DNA of 64,000 nt from Deltaproteobacteria bacterium GWC2_55_46 (GTDB taxonomy: Bacteria; Desulfobacterota; GWC2-55-46): the NCBI GenBank assembly GCA_001595385.3, contig LVEI03000001.1, positions 959,501-1,023,500 of the forward strand, written 5' to 3'. Numbering within the stretch: position 1 is the stretch's first letter; each line of letters opens with the position of its first letter. This document shows positions 7,813 to 15,911 of this stretch, piece after piece. The position numbers and the translations under genes were made by a program. Below the pieces are notes generated by a model. That model was not told where the DNA came from. It worked only from the letters and a program-made list of their open reading frames with translations, and did not search any database.

Positions 7813-9296
7813 TTAACGCCTCCTGTGCAAACCCCTTCTTCGAGGAGCTTTCTTTTTAGACTTGTCGATGACATCCCGGCAATGTGCCTTTTGACCTCAG
7901 CCCCAAACCTCTGTTCTATCATCTCCAGATAAGCCGGCGAGCCGAAGTATTCGTGGAATGCCCTGTCCCTGAAGCCGAGGACCTCCCTCGCCGAGAGGCA
8001 CTTCGTCGGAAGCGGCAGCATCTCGTATGAATGCTGGGAGAAGCCGTGCCATTCCCCTGGCACCGCCCAGTCCTCTTTCACCGCCATTTCATAGAGCTTT
8101 GAGCCCGGGTAGGCCATGGCGCAGTAGAAGTTGGCGAACTCGCAGTTAAGGTCAAGCGCCATATCAAGCGTTTCGCGCATCGTGGAGAGCGTATCGCCCG
8201 GAAGTCCGAAGATGTAATTGCCTATGACCCTTATCCCAGCCGCCTGTATCGCCCGCACGGTCGCTTTTATGTCCCTGGCGCGCATCCTTTTTTCCGCGCC
8301 GTCCCTCACGTCAGGGTTTGCCGATTCTATCCCCAGGGCGAGCCAGTTCACCCCTGCACGCTTCATCTTCTCGAAATTTTCCCTCTTTACGGTATCCACC
8401 CTCGCGTACGCCCAGATATTGAGCGGATACCCCCTTTCGATTATGAGGTCCGCTATCTTCATGTAATGGCGCTCGTCGAGCACAAAAAGCTCATCCGATA
8501 TCTTCAGGTTCCTGACGCCGTACCCCTCATGCAAAAGCCCTATCTCTTCGACGACCAGCTCAGGGCTCCTGTACCTTATGCCGGGCTTGCCGAAGGGGGC
8601 ATTGATACAGCAGAAGACGCATGACCACGGGCAGCCGAGGCTTGTGTATATGGCCGCGTAAGGCGACCTCTCGGATGGTGAATCAAAGCAGTGCCAGTTG
8701 TGCGCCCTGTATCTGTCCATCGGCAGCTCATCCCACGCGGCTATAGGGAGCGCCCTGTCGAGGTCGGCCATAAGCGCTGGCAGAGCGTTATGCCTTACAC
8801 GGCCGTCCTCACGCCACCAGAGGCCCGGCACGCCGGAGTACTCCCTGCCCCCCGCCTTCAAAACTGAAAGAAGCCCTTCGAAAGTCCGCTGCCCTTCCCC
8901 CTCGACGGCGAAATCGACCTTTTCTTCTTCCATCGTCCTTCGCGGCAGGGCCGAGGGATGCAAGCCCCCTATGGCGGTCCTTATCCCCTCATCCTTCAGC
9001 GCCCCGCATATCCTGCCGGCTATGGTCATGTTCTGGGTAGAGGCGGAAGGCTGCTGCCCGTAAACGATGACCCCGGCTACGAGCGGGTCCATCTCCTTTA
9101 CCATCCGCGCGGTCTCTTCAGGCGTGATGTTGAGCGCGTTAGAGTCCACAAGGCGCGCCTTAAAACCGAGCCCCTTGAGATAAGATAGAAGCGAGGCTGC
9201 CAGAAAAGGCGGCTCGACAGCCGAGAGCTCTTTGCCAAGCTCCTGATAGACCTGCCTTCTGTCGCCCGGGTTTATAAGCGCTATATCGATGCCCAT
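7809..9296 (-). CDS. B12-binding-domain radical SAM protein A
   Basis: About 495 residues. The N-terminal third is a cobalamin-binding-like Rossmann domain (IDIALINPGDRR, later AIGGLHPSALPRR and DFAVEGEGQRTFEG). The central TIM-barrel domain carries the 4Fe-4S site GCPWSCVFCC, followed by GIRYRSPELVVEEI and the LALGIESANPDVRDG segment. Such proteins typically methylate or rearrange unactivated carbons, and here the substrate may be a sugar or lipid carrier. The ATG at 9296 follows the transketolase stop with a GGGG site 6 bases upstream; an ATG at 9308 is the alternative. The stop overlaps gmhB. Confidence 0.85.
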   Translation of the reverse strand: MGIDIALINPGDRRQVYQELGKELSAVEPPFLAASLLSYLKGLGFKARLVDSNALNITPEETARMVKEMDPLVAGVIVYGQQPSASTQNMTIAGRICGALKDEGIRTAIGGLHPSALPRRTMEEEKVDFAVEGEGQRTFEGLLSVLKAGGREYSGVPGLWWREDGRVRHNALPALMADLDRALPIAAWDELPMDRYRAHNWHCFDSPSERSPYAAIYTSLGCPWSCVFCCINAPFGKPGIRYRSPELVVEEIGLLHEGYGVRNLKISDELFVLDERHYMKIADLIIERGYPLNIWAYARVDTVKRENFEKMKRAGVNWLALGIESANPDVRDGAEKRMRARDIKATVRAIQAAGIRVIGNYIFGLPGDTLSTMRETLDMALDLNCEFANFYCAMAYPGSKLYEMAVKEDWAVPGEWHGFSQHSYEMLPLPTKCLSAREVLGFRDRAFHEYFGSPAYLEMIEQRFGAEVKRHIAGMSSTSLKRKLLEEGVCTGGVK

Positions 9297-9297
9297 C

Positions 9298-10248
9298 TCA
9301 AACCCCATGGAACGATCTCTTTATCTCTTTGGCTACACAGACAGGGTCAATGCCTTTGAGCCTGTGAAGAGCCGCCCTGTCACCTATACAAAAAAGATAG
9401 CCGCCGTCAAAGCCGAAGCTTGCGAGCTTCGGCTGCGCTCCGCTATCAATGATGGCTGAAGTTATGAGGCTGTCAAGCCCGCCCTTCCCCAAAAAGCCCT
9501 CTTCGAGCGTAAATATATGGCTGTAATCCCGTATCAACTTGAGAAAGCCAACGCTATCGAATGGCGAGAGCGTGAATACGTCTATTACGCCCGCGCTTAT
9601 GCCCTCTTTTTCAAGCATGCCCGAAGCCTCCAGCGCGGTATGCGTCATATACCCGGTAGAGACCAGGCATACGCCCTTGCCTTTTTTCAGCTCTCCAAGA
9701 CCGGCCTCTATATCTGCGGCCTCTCCGTAGACGCGCTCTACAGGCTTGCCATCGAATCGCAGGTACTTCACCCCGGAACTGCGCAAGGTGTACTCCGCCA
9801 GCTGCCCTGCCAGAGCCCAATCGGACGGGGAGAAAACGGCCATATTCGGCAGCGCCCTCATTATGCTCAGGTCCTCGAGGCAATGGTGCGTCGGGCCTGA
9901 GACGTCATAGCTTAGGCCGGCGCCGACCCCTATGAGGTTCACGTTGATCTTCTTAAGCTGCCCCTGGAGGGCGAGGTTTACCCTTATCTGCTCGTATGCC
10001 CTCATTGTAAGGAACGGGGCTATGGCGTAGGCGTAGACCTTGAAGCCTTCGAGCGCAAGGCCCGCTGCCACGTTCACAAGGTTCTGCTCGGCTATCCCCA
10101 CGTTTATGAACCTGTCGCCAAAGTCCCTCCTTATGGCGTCAAGCCTGGGGGAGCCGAAATCCGCGCTCAGAATGAATATCGACCCGTCCTCCTCCATGAG
10201 CCGATGGAGCCTCTCCAGGAAAACGTCTCTCATCACGCCCTTGCTCAT
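9298..10248 (-). CDS. Transketolase-like, C-terminal subunit
   Basis: A 316-residue protein matching the pyrimidine-binding and C-terminal domains of transketolase and DXP synthase. It contains FINVGIAEQNLVNVAAGLALEG, which holds the conserved glutamate that activates thiamine diphosphate, then GPTHHCLEDLSIMRALPNM and the VFTLSPFD region. With the partner encoded just upstream (ATGA overlap) it makes a split, two-subunit transketolase that moves two-carbon ketol groups. Inside a sugar-nucleotide operon it is probably dedicated to building an unusual sugar rather than to the pentose phosphate pathway; that role is inference. Confidence 0.85.
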   Translation of the reverse strand: MSKGVMRDVFLERLHRLMEEDGSIFILSADFGSPRLDAIRRDFGDRFINVGIAEQNLVNVAAGLALEGFKVYAYAIAPFLTMRAYEQIRVNLALQGQLKKINVNLIGVGAGLSYDVSGPTHHCLEDLSIMRALPNMAVFSPSDWALAGQLAEYTLRSSGVKYLRFDGKPVERVYGEAADIEAGLGELKKGKGVCLVSTGYMTHTALEASGMLEKEGISAGVIDVFTLSPFDSVGFLKLIRDYSHIFTLEEGFLGKGGLDSLITSAIIDSGAQPKLASFGFDGGYLFCIGDRAALHRLKGIDPVCVAKEIKRSFHGV

Positions 10249-11072
10249 CTCATCCCCTCTATTATCGATTCGGCTTCGGTTGCGCTCACGTTCTTCACAT
10301 GGCTGAGCGGGTCGCTTTCAAGCGACGGCACGCCTTTACCCTTTACGGTCCTGGCCACTATAGCGCGCGGCCTGCCCGTCCGCGAGTCGGCCTTCGCGGC
10401 AAATAGCGCCTGGTAGAGCTGTTTGACGTCATGCCCGTCCACGCTTGCCGCCTCCCAGCCAAAGGCCCTGAGCTTTTCTTCTATCGGCTCTATGTCGAGC
10501 ACCTTATCGCAGAAATCCAGCATACAGGCCTTATTGGCGTCTATTATGAGCACCAGGTTGTCGAGCTTGTGATGGGGCGCGAACATGACCGCCTCCCATA
10601 CAGAGCCCTCGTAAAGCTCGCCGTCCCCGGCAAGTACGAAGACCCTCTGCCGCATACCCTTTCTTTTAAGGGCAAGGGCCATACCAGCGCCAACACCCAG
10701 CCCGTGCCCCAGCGAGCCGTTCACCGTCTCGACGCCGGGCACAACAGGGTCGGGGATGCCTCCGAGGAATGTCCCCTCCTTGCAGACGCGGGTAAGCTCT
10801 GACGGGTCGAAATAGCCAAGGTCTGCCAGGATGGGGTAGAGCGATACAGCCCCGTGCCCTTTGCTTACGATGAGCCTGTCCCTGCCATCCCACGAAGGCT
10901 CTTCCGGAGCGAAGCTCATTATCCCTCCGTAGTAAAGGACCGTGAGTATCTCCACGCATGAAAGAGAGGACGCTATCCTCGTCTCCTGCGCGCGGGCGTG
11001 TATCCTCAATGTCTCTTTCCTTACCCAGGAGGACTTTACCCTGAGATGGCCTACGAGATCTTCTACCCGCAT
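10245..11072 (-). CDS. Transketolase-like, N-terminal (TPP-binding) subunit
   Basis: A 275-residue protein with the diphosphate-binding half of transketolase. It shows SKGHGAVSLYPILADLGYF, GSLGHGLGVGAGMALA and the thiamine-diphosphate/metal motif GDGELYEGSVWEA running to NKAC. It pairs with the C-terminal subunit downstream, to which it is coupled by ATGA. Split transketolases occur in many bacteria. The location between a split partner and a GDP-fucose-synthase-like enzyme, close to a sugar 3-dehydratase, is what suggests a role in sugar chain-branching or chain-extension. Confidence 0.86.
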   Translation of the reverse strand: MRVEDLVGHLRVKSSWVRKETLRIHARAQETRIASSLSCVEILTVLYYGGIMSFAPEEPSWDGRDRLIVSKGHGAVSLYPILADLGYFDPSELTRVCKEGTFLGGIPDPVVPGVETVNGSLGHGLGVGAGMALALKRKGMRQRVFVLAGDGELYEGSVWEAVMFAPHHKLDNLVLIIDANKACMLDFCDKVLDIEPIEEKLRAFGWEAASVDGHDVKQLYQALFAAKADSRTGRPRAIVARTVKGKGVPSLESDPLSHVKNVSATEAESIIEGMR

Positions 11073-12016
11073 CTAACCCCCTTTTTCATCTTCAGGTACC
11101 ATTCGCACGTCCTCCTGATCCCGTCTTGAAGCCCCACCTTCGCGGACCATCCGAGCGAGGCGAACCTTGCGCTCTCAAGGAGCTTTCTCGCCGTCCCGTC
11201 GGGCTTCGAGGCGTCCCACGCAATCTCGCCCTCATAGCCGATCTCGCTTGAAATCATCTCCGCCAGCTCCCTTATTGAATAATCGGTCCCTGTGCCGACG
11301 TTGTAATGCTCATTTTCCATCTCCCCGGCATGTTCGAGGGCGAATATCGCGGCGTCCGCCGCGTCGTCACAATAGATGAACTCCCGCCTTGGGGTCCCTG
11401 TCCCCCATAACGTCAGGCAGGGGAAGCCTCTTTCCCTGGCGTCGGCTATCCTGGCGATGAGGGCCGCCAGGACGTGAGAGCTTACCGGGTCGAAGCTATC
11501 GCCAGGGCCGTAGATGGAGTTCGGCACCATGGCGATGAACCTTGTCGAGAGGTACTGTTCGTTGTATGCCTTGCACGCCTTTATGCCGGCGATCTTTGCT
11601 ATGGCGTAAGGCGCGCTCGTCTCCTCGATAGGCCCTGCGAGAAGGTCATCTTCCGCTATCGGCCTTGCAAGTCCCTTGGGATAGACGCATGACGAGCCGA
11701 AAAAGACGAGATCTTCCACGCCATGCCTTTTAGCGGCCTCGAAGAGGTTGTCCTGGATGATGAGGTTCACATGGAGAAAATCCGCCGGCCTGGCAATGTT
11801 GGCGGATATGCCGCCCGTAAGGCCGGCGGCGAGAAAGACCACCCTCGGCCTTTCAGCCGCGAAAAACGCATCGACCGCCCCCTGTCTCATAAGGTCAAGC
11901 TCGTCACGAGTCCTGGTCACCAGGCGCGAGTAGCCATTCTCCTTAAGCCTCCTCACGATAGCGCCTCCGAGGAGGCCGGCGTGGCCTGCCACGAATATCT
12001 TCGAGCCTCTAAACAT
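11063..12016 (-). CDS. GDP-fucose/colitose synthase-like SDR enzyme
   Basis: A 317-residue extended short-chain dehydrogenase. The nucleotide-binding glycine motif is GHAGLLGG (residues 11-18), with FLAAGLTGG and SANIARPADFLHVNLIIQDN characteristic of Fcl/WcaG. The catalytic serine lies in FFGSSCVYPKG and the catalytic Tyr-x3-Lys in PYAIAKIAG. Fcl epimerises and reduces GDP-4-keto-6-deoxymannose, and the homologous ColC does the same to the 3,6-dideoxy intermediate. A ColD-like 3-dehydratase in the same operon makes a ColC-type role as likely as fucose synthesis. No Gmd or ManC is present in the window. It overlaps its neighbours by 8 and 10 bases. Confidence 0.82.
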   Translation of the reverse strand: MFRGSKIFVAGHAGLLGGAIVRRLKENGYSRLVTRTRDELDLMRQGAVDAFFAAERPRVVFLAAGLTGGISANIARPADFLHVNLIIQDNLFEAAKRHGVEDLVFFGSSCVYPKGLARPIAEDDLLAGPIEETSAPYAIAKIAGIKACKAYNEQYLSTRFIAMVPNSIYGPGDSFDPVSSHVLAALIARIADARERGFPCLTLWGTGTPRREFIYCDDAADAAIFALEHAGEMENEHYNVGTGTDYSIRELAEMISSEIGYEGEIAWDASKPDGTARKLLESARFASLGWSAKVGLQDGIRRTCEWYLKMKKGVRCG

Positions 12017-12950
12017 TGCCGAACCTGCCGTTGTTTATTATGCGGTAGCTCTTCACAAGCTCCCTTATCCCGCCCCTCAATGTGTGCGCCGGGGCGAACC
12101 CGGTCCTTTCTATCTTCTCGTTGGATACGATATAGTCCCTCTTGTCCGGGTCTTCGCCTATCGGGGCCTCGACGTAGACGAAGCCGGGTATCTCTTCCTT
12201 TATTGCCGCGCATAGCTCGAGCTTTGAAAGATTGGCGTCGGACAGGCCGACGTTATAGGCGTTCCCCTTCATCGCGTCGAAGTTCTCCATCGCGTGCGTG
12301 AACGCCCGCGCCACGTCCCTTATATGTATGTAGTTCCTTTTAAAATGGCCTTCAAATACGACTATGAAGCGGTCTTTCACCGCCCTGTAGGTGAAGTCAT
12401 TGACGAGGAGGTCCAGCCTCATCCTCGGTGAGGCCCCGAAGACAGTAGCAAGCCTCAGGCTTACTGCGTTGCCCCGGTCGAGGATTATCCCTTCGGCCTC
12501 CATCTTGGTGCGCCCGTAGGAGGATATCGGGTTGATGGGCGTATCCTCGGTGCAGCAAGAGCCCTTCCGCCCCGCGCCGTAGCCGCTGTTGGTGGTGGGC
12601 ATGATTATCCTCTGCCCCTTCGACGCAAGCCTCGTGATGAGCGCGACCGCGTCCCTGTTCGTGGTGACAGTGCCGATACTGTCCCGGTCGCAAAGCGGCG
12701 CGCCGACAAGGGCGGCAAGCGGTATTATGTAGTCGGCCTCCTTTATGAAGGCCCGGACGGTCCCCTCTTCCCTCGCGTCTCCCCTTTCCACGCTAAAGCG
12801 CTCCGAATAGCAGCATTCAAGGAGCGGGCTCTGCCTGTACATGAAATTGTCCAGCACCTTTACGCTATGGCCGAGCTTCAATAGCTCCGGCACCAGCACA
12901 GAGCCAAGGTACCCGGCCCCACCTGTAACCGCGATACTTAGATTACCCAT
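12009..12950 (-). CDS. NAD-dependent sugar epimerase/dehydratase
   Basis: About 313 residues from the ATG at 12950, chosen because GGAGG lies 9 bases upstream; a longer in-frame start at 12986 has no such site. The NAD motif is TGGAGYLGS near the N-terminus, the active-site region is TTNSGYGAG, and the Tyr-x3-Lys is SSYGRTKMEAEG. The YIHIRDVARAF and NAYNVG segments are typical of extended SDR sugar enzymes. It should epimerise, dehydrate or reduce a nucleotide sugar, but the substrate is unclear. It could act on GDP-heptose or on the product of the 3-dehydratase. Confidence 0.8.
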   Translation of the reverse strand: MGNLSIAVTGGAGYLGSVLVPELLKLGHSVKVLDNFMYRQSPLLECCYSERFSVERGDAREEGTVRAFIKEADYIIPLAALVGAPLCDRDSIGTVTTNRDAVALITRLASKGQRIIMPTTNSGYGAGRKGSCCTEDTPINPISSYGRTKMEAEGIILDRGNAVSLRLATVFGASPRMRLDLLVNDFTYRAVKDRFIVVFEGHFKRNYIHIRDVARAFTHAMENFDAMKGNAYNVGLSDANLSKLELCAAIKEEIPGFVYVEAPIGEDPDKRDYIVSNEKIERTGFAPAHTLRGGIRELVKSYRIINNGRFGNV

Positions 12951-13008
12951 ATCAAACGCCTCCGATTTAAAAGATCGAAATAACATGCCTTCAAGAATAA
13001 CGCCCTCA

Positions 13009-14175
13009 TCACAGCCCTACCCTTAGCGTCTCGTAGAGGTGGTCTATCTTGTCCCTTATGTCCTGCGGGTGGTTGCCCACGAAAAAGCCGTTGTAGTGGG
13101 CGATGTCCGCGTTCCCGCACCCGGCGACCGTGTAGTCGTAATATCTGACAACGTCATGCCTCAATATGTTCCCGCCGGTTATTATCCTGTACTCGATACC
13201 AGCGCCCTTAAGCCTTTCGAGCACCTGTTTCCTCTCAAGGCCGGAGGCCGGGTCTACTATCATCGTGAATGAGAACCATGAGCTCTCCCCTACCTCCTCC
13301 TGTATGATGAACCTTCTGTCGTCCTTGAAAAGGCCCACAAAATGCGCCGCGTTCTTTCTCCTCAGAGACACGAACTCGTCGAGCTTCTTTAACTGCCTTT
13401 TACCTATCGCCCCGTGTATCTCGCCGGGCCTCAGGTTGTACCCCGGCAATATGAACCTGTAGGCCTCGAAGAAGTCATCGTCATTTCTCTCGAATATCGG
13501 GCTGTCCTCGTCCTGGTCCCTTGTCCAGCCGTGGTTCCTCATGGCCTTGAGGAGGTTGTAGACCTCCTTGTCGTCTGTGAGCGCTAACCCTCCCTCCATG
13601 GTCGAGATATGATGGGAGAAAAATGTGGAGAAGGTGTTCACCAGGCCGAAGGTGCCCGTGTACCTGCCGCCAAACCTGGCGCCCATCGACTCGCAGTTGT
13701 CCTCGAAGAGGATAAGCCCCTTCTCCTCGCAGAGCCGCGTTATCTCGTCGAACCTGCAAGGGTTGCCGAGTATGCTTACCGCTACGATCATGCGCGTGCG
13801 CTCGGTGACGGCGGCCTTCAACGCTTCGATGTCGTAGTTGAGGGTCCTCAAATCCACATCGACGAACCTTAGCTTAAGCCCGTACTGGTGGAGAGGATGA
13901 AAGGTGGTCGACCAGGATATGCAAGGCACTATAACCTCGTCCCCCCTTTTAAGGGGGTTTTTGCTTCTGTAGAAGAGCGACGCTACCGATATGAGGTTCG
14001 CCGAAGAGCCGGAATTGACCATCACCGCGTACTTCATCCCGAAGCGGCTGGCGAACTCCTCCTCGAACTCCCGGACGTGCCGCCCCATGGTATATGAGCC
14101 GCCGCTTACCACCTCCAGTATCGCTTCCCTCTCGTCATCAGACCATGTGCTGCTCGCAAGACCGAACCGAGACAC
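13009..14175 (-). CDS. PLP-dependent sugar 3-dehydratase (ColD/RfbH-like, His variant)
   Basis: A 388-residue member of the DegT/DnrJ/EryC1/StrS fold. Phosphate-binding NSGSSANLIS and the PLP aspartate in FEDNCESMGA are present. Where aminotransferases carry the Schiff-base lysine (KNxxxxEGG), this protein reads SHHISTMEGG, so a histidine at about residue 188 replaces the lysine. In this family that change marks 3-dehydratases such as ColD and DdhC/RfbH, which remove the 3-hydroxyl from a 4-keto-6-deoxy sugar nucleotide, rather than transaminases. Its neighbours are heptose kinase (10-base gap) and an epimerase. The substrate, whether GDP-4-keto-6-deoxymannose or a heptose analogue, is not decided. 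Confidence 0.83.
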   Translation of the reverse strand: MSRFGLASSTWSDDEREAILEVVSGGSYTMGRHVREFEEEFASRFGMKYAVMVNSGSSANLISVASLFYRSKNPLKRGDEVIVPCISWSTTFHPLHQYGLKLRFVDVDLRTLNYDIEALKAAVTERTRMIVAVSILGNPCRFDEITRLCEEKGLILFEDNCESMGARFGGRYTGTFGLVNTFSTFFSHHISTMEGGLALTDDKEVYNLLKAMRNHGWTRDQDEDSPIFERNDDDFFEAYRFILPGYNLRPGEIHGAIGKRQLKKLDEFVSLRRKNAAHFVGLFKDDRRFIIQEEVGESSWFSFTMIVDPASGLERKQVLERLKGAGIEYRIITGGNILRHDVVRYYDYTVAGCGNADIAHYNGFFVGNHPQDIRDKIDHLYETLRVGL

Positions 14176-14185
14176 GGCGCCCCCC

Positions 14186-15181
14186 TTACTTGTAGTTTGG
14201 TTTATAGACGATTATCTCCGAGCCGTTGAACTCGAACTTGAACGGTATATGAATATACCCATTAAGAGCTTCCTTTACCCTTTCCTGGTCCTCGGGCTCG
14301 GCGTAGAAGAGGATAAACCCACCGCCGCCGGCGCCCAACAGCTTCCCCCCGACCGCGCCGTTATTGACCGCAGTGGAGTATAAGGCGTCTATTTCGTCGT
14401 TGCTTATCCTCTTTGAAAGCCGCCTCTTTATCTGCCATGTGGCGTCAAGTAGCCTTCCGAAGGGGCTGAAGTCCACGGAGCCTGAGGTGAGTATCCTGTG
14501 CGCCTCGTCGACAAGCCCCTGCATCTCGCGAAGCTCCTCCCTGTTCTTCGAGGTGTTCCGTATCTGCTCCTCGGCTATCTCGGATGCGTATCTCGATATG
14601 CCCGTAAAAAAGAGCATGAACTTGCTCTCGAAGGCCTTAAGCCTCTTTGCGTCCATGATGATCGGCTTCACCATTATGTTGCCGTTCTGCAGAAATTCGA
14701 TGGTGTTCAGCCCCCCGCTCGCGGCCCAGACCTGGTCCTGAGAGCCCACGTTCTCTCTTATGAGGTTCTGTTCTATATGGATCGCCTCCCTGTAGAGATC
14801 CTCCTTCGTTATTCTCTTCCCCTCTATGGCGTAAAGCGCGTTCAGAAGCCCCACAGTGAAGGCAGAGCTGGAGCCCATGCCTGAGCGGGCCGGGATGTCG
14901 CCGTCATGGTGTATCTCCACACCGTAGCCGATATTCAGGTACTTGAGGGTCTCCTTCACGGAGGGGTGCTGTATCTCGTTCATATCCGTGACCGTCTCTA
15001 CCTTTGAATAGGCTATCCTGTGCCTGTGCTTGAAAAACGGCGGCAGCTCCCTGCATGTTATGTAGCAGTACTTGTCTATGGCGGTCCCGAGGACCTTCCC
15101 GCCGTTTTCCATGTACCAGGACGGATAGTCTGTCCCGCCCCCGAAAAACGATATCCTGTGCGGCGTGCGCGTAATGATCAT
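14186..15181 (-). CDS. hddA: D-glycero-alpha-D-manno-heptose 7-phosphate kinase
   Basis: A 331-residue GHMP kinase. It starts MIITRTPHRISFFGGGTDYP, the typical HddA N-terminus, and has the ATP-binding motif ARSGMGSSSAFTVGLLNA and the C-terminal GAVGGKLLGAGGGGF motif. It phosphorylates C1 of heptose 7-phosphate in the GDP-linked D-glycero-alpha-D-manno-heptose branch used for S-layer and capsule glycans. GmhB and an HddC-like enzyme are in the same operon. Length and order agree with known hddA genes. Confidence 0.9.
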   Translation of the reverse strand: MIITRTPHRISFFGGGTDYPSWYMENGGKVLGTAIDKYCYITCRELPPFFKHRHRIAYSKVETVTDMNEIQHPSVKETLKYLNIGYGVEIHHDGDIPARSGMGSSSAFTVGLLNALYAIEGKRITKEDLYREAIHIEQNLIRENVGSQDQVWAASGGLNTIEFLQNGNIMVKPIIMDAKRLKAFESKFMLFFTGISRYASEIAEEQIRNTSKNREELREMQGLVDEAHRILTSGSVDFSPFGRLLDATWQIKRRLSKRISNDEIDALYSTAVNNGAVGGKLLGAGGGGFILFYAEPEDQERVKEALNGYIHIPFKFEFNGSEIIVYKPNYK

Positions 15182-15212
15182 GGCTTTCCTTTCCGCTGCG
15201 AATCGTTCTGCG

Positions 15213-15911
15213 CTACATCCCCTTAAGATATTCCTGGGCCGACCTGTATGTCTCAGGGAGCCCTATGTCTATGAACCTGCCATAGACTATGTACCCGTAT
15301 CCACCGTACCTGAGATAGCCGGGCAGAAGAGCGGTCTCGAGGGAGAGCGGTCTCACGCGCTCGTCCTCGATCAAAGGCCGTTCAAAGACATAGACGCCGG
15401 CGTTTATAAGCCCCGGGCAGGCCCTCTGCTCTTTTTCGCCAAAGGAGACGATCCGGCTCTCGGCGTTCACCTCGACCCTCCCGTACCTCCGGCAGTCGGC
15501 TGCCTCTTTCAATACCATGGTGAATGGAGAGCCGCTCTCGCGGTGGAAGCTTAAGAGGTCGGCGATATCAGCTTCGACGTATGAGTCCCCGTTCAGGACC
15601 AGCAACTCACTGGAGCCGGTAAGCTTCCCGGCCTTGATAAGGGCGCCTCCAGTGCCGAGCGGCTCGTCCTCGCGGGAGAAGACAAGCTCAAATGAGTAGC
15701 CGGAGGCATTGGCGTAGCGCTCTATTATCTTCTCGGCCCTGTAGCCAACGGCGAGGACCACCCGCCCGACCACCCCGGAGCTGTCGAGCTGCTTTAAGAG
15801 CAGGTCGAGAAAAGGCCTGCCGTTCACTTCCGCGAGCGGCTTGGGCAGGTCCGGCACCGCGCTCTTTAGCCTTGTGCCAAGCCCTCCGGCAAGTATTACC
15901 GCCTCTGTCAT
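15213..15911 (-). CDS. hddC: Heptose-1-phosphate guanylyltransferase-like nucleotidyltransferase
   Basis: About 232 residues from the ATG at 15911, supported by a GGGAGGGG site 3 bases away and an ATGA overlap with the stop of the upstream oxidoreductase. The N-terminal nucleotide-binding signature AVILAGGLGTRLKSA is followed by DLPKPLAEVNGRPFLD. LGTGGALIKAG and LVLNGDSYVEAD supply the sugar-phosphate and metal sites. This is the HddC/RmlA-like nucleotidyltransferase family. Adjacency to HddA makes GDP-heptose formation the best assignment, but family members also use other hexose-1-phosphates. Confidence 0.83.
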   Translation of the reverse strand: MTEAVILAGGLGTRLKSAVPDLPKPLAEVNGRPFLDLLLKQLDSSGVVGRVVLAVGYRAEKIIERYANASGYSFELVFSREDEPLGTGGALIKAGKLTGSSELLVLNGDSYVEADIADLLSFHRESGSPFTMVLKEAADCRRYGRVEVNAESRIVSFGEKEQRACPGLINAGVYVFERPLIEDERVRPLSLETALLPGYLRYGGYGYIVYGRFIDIGLPETYRSAQEYLKGM

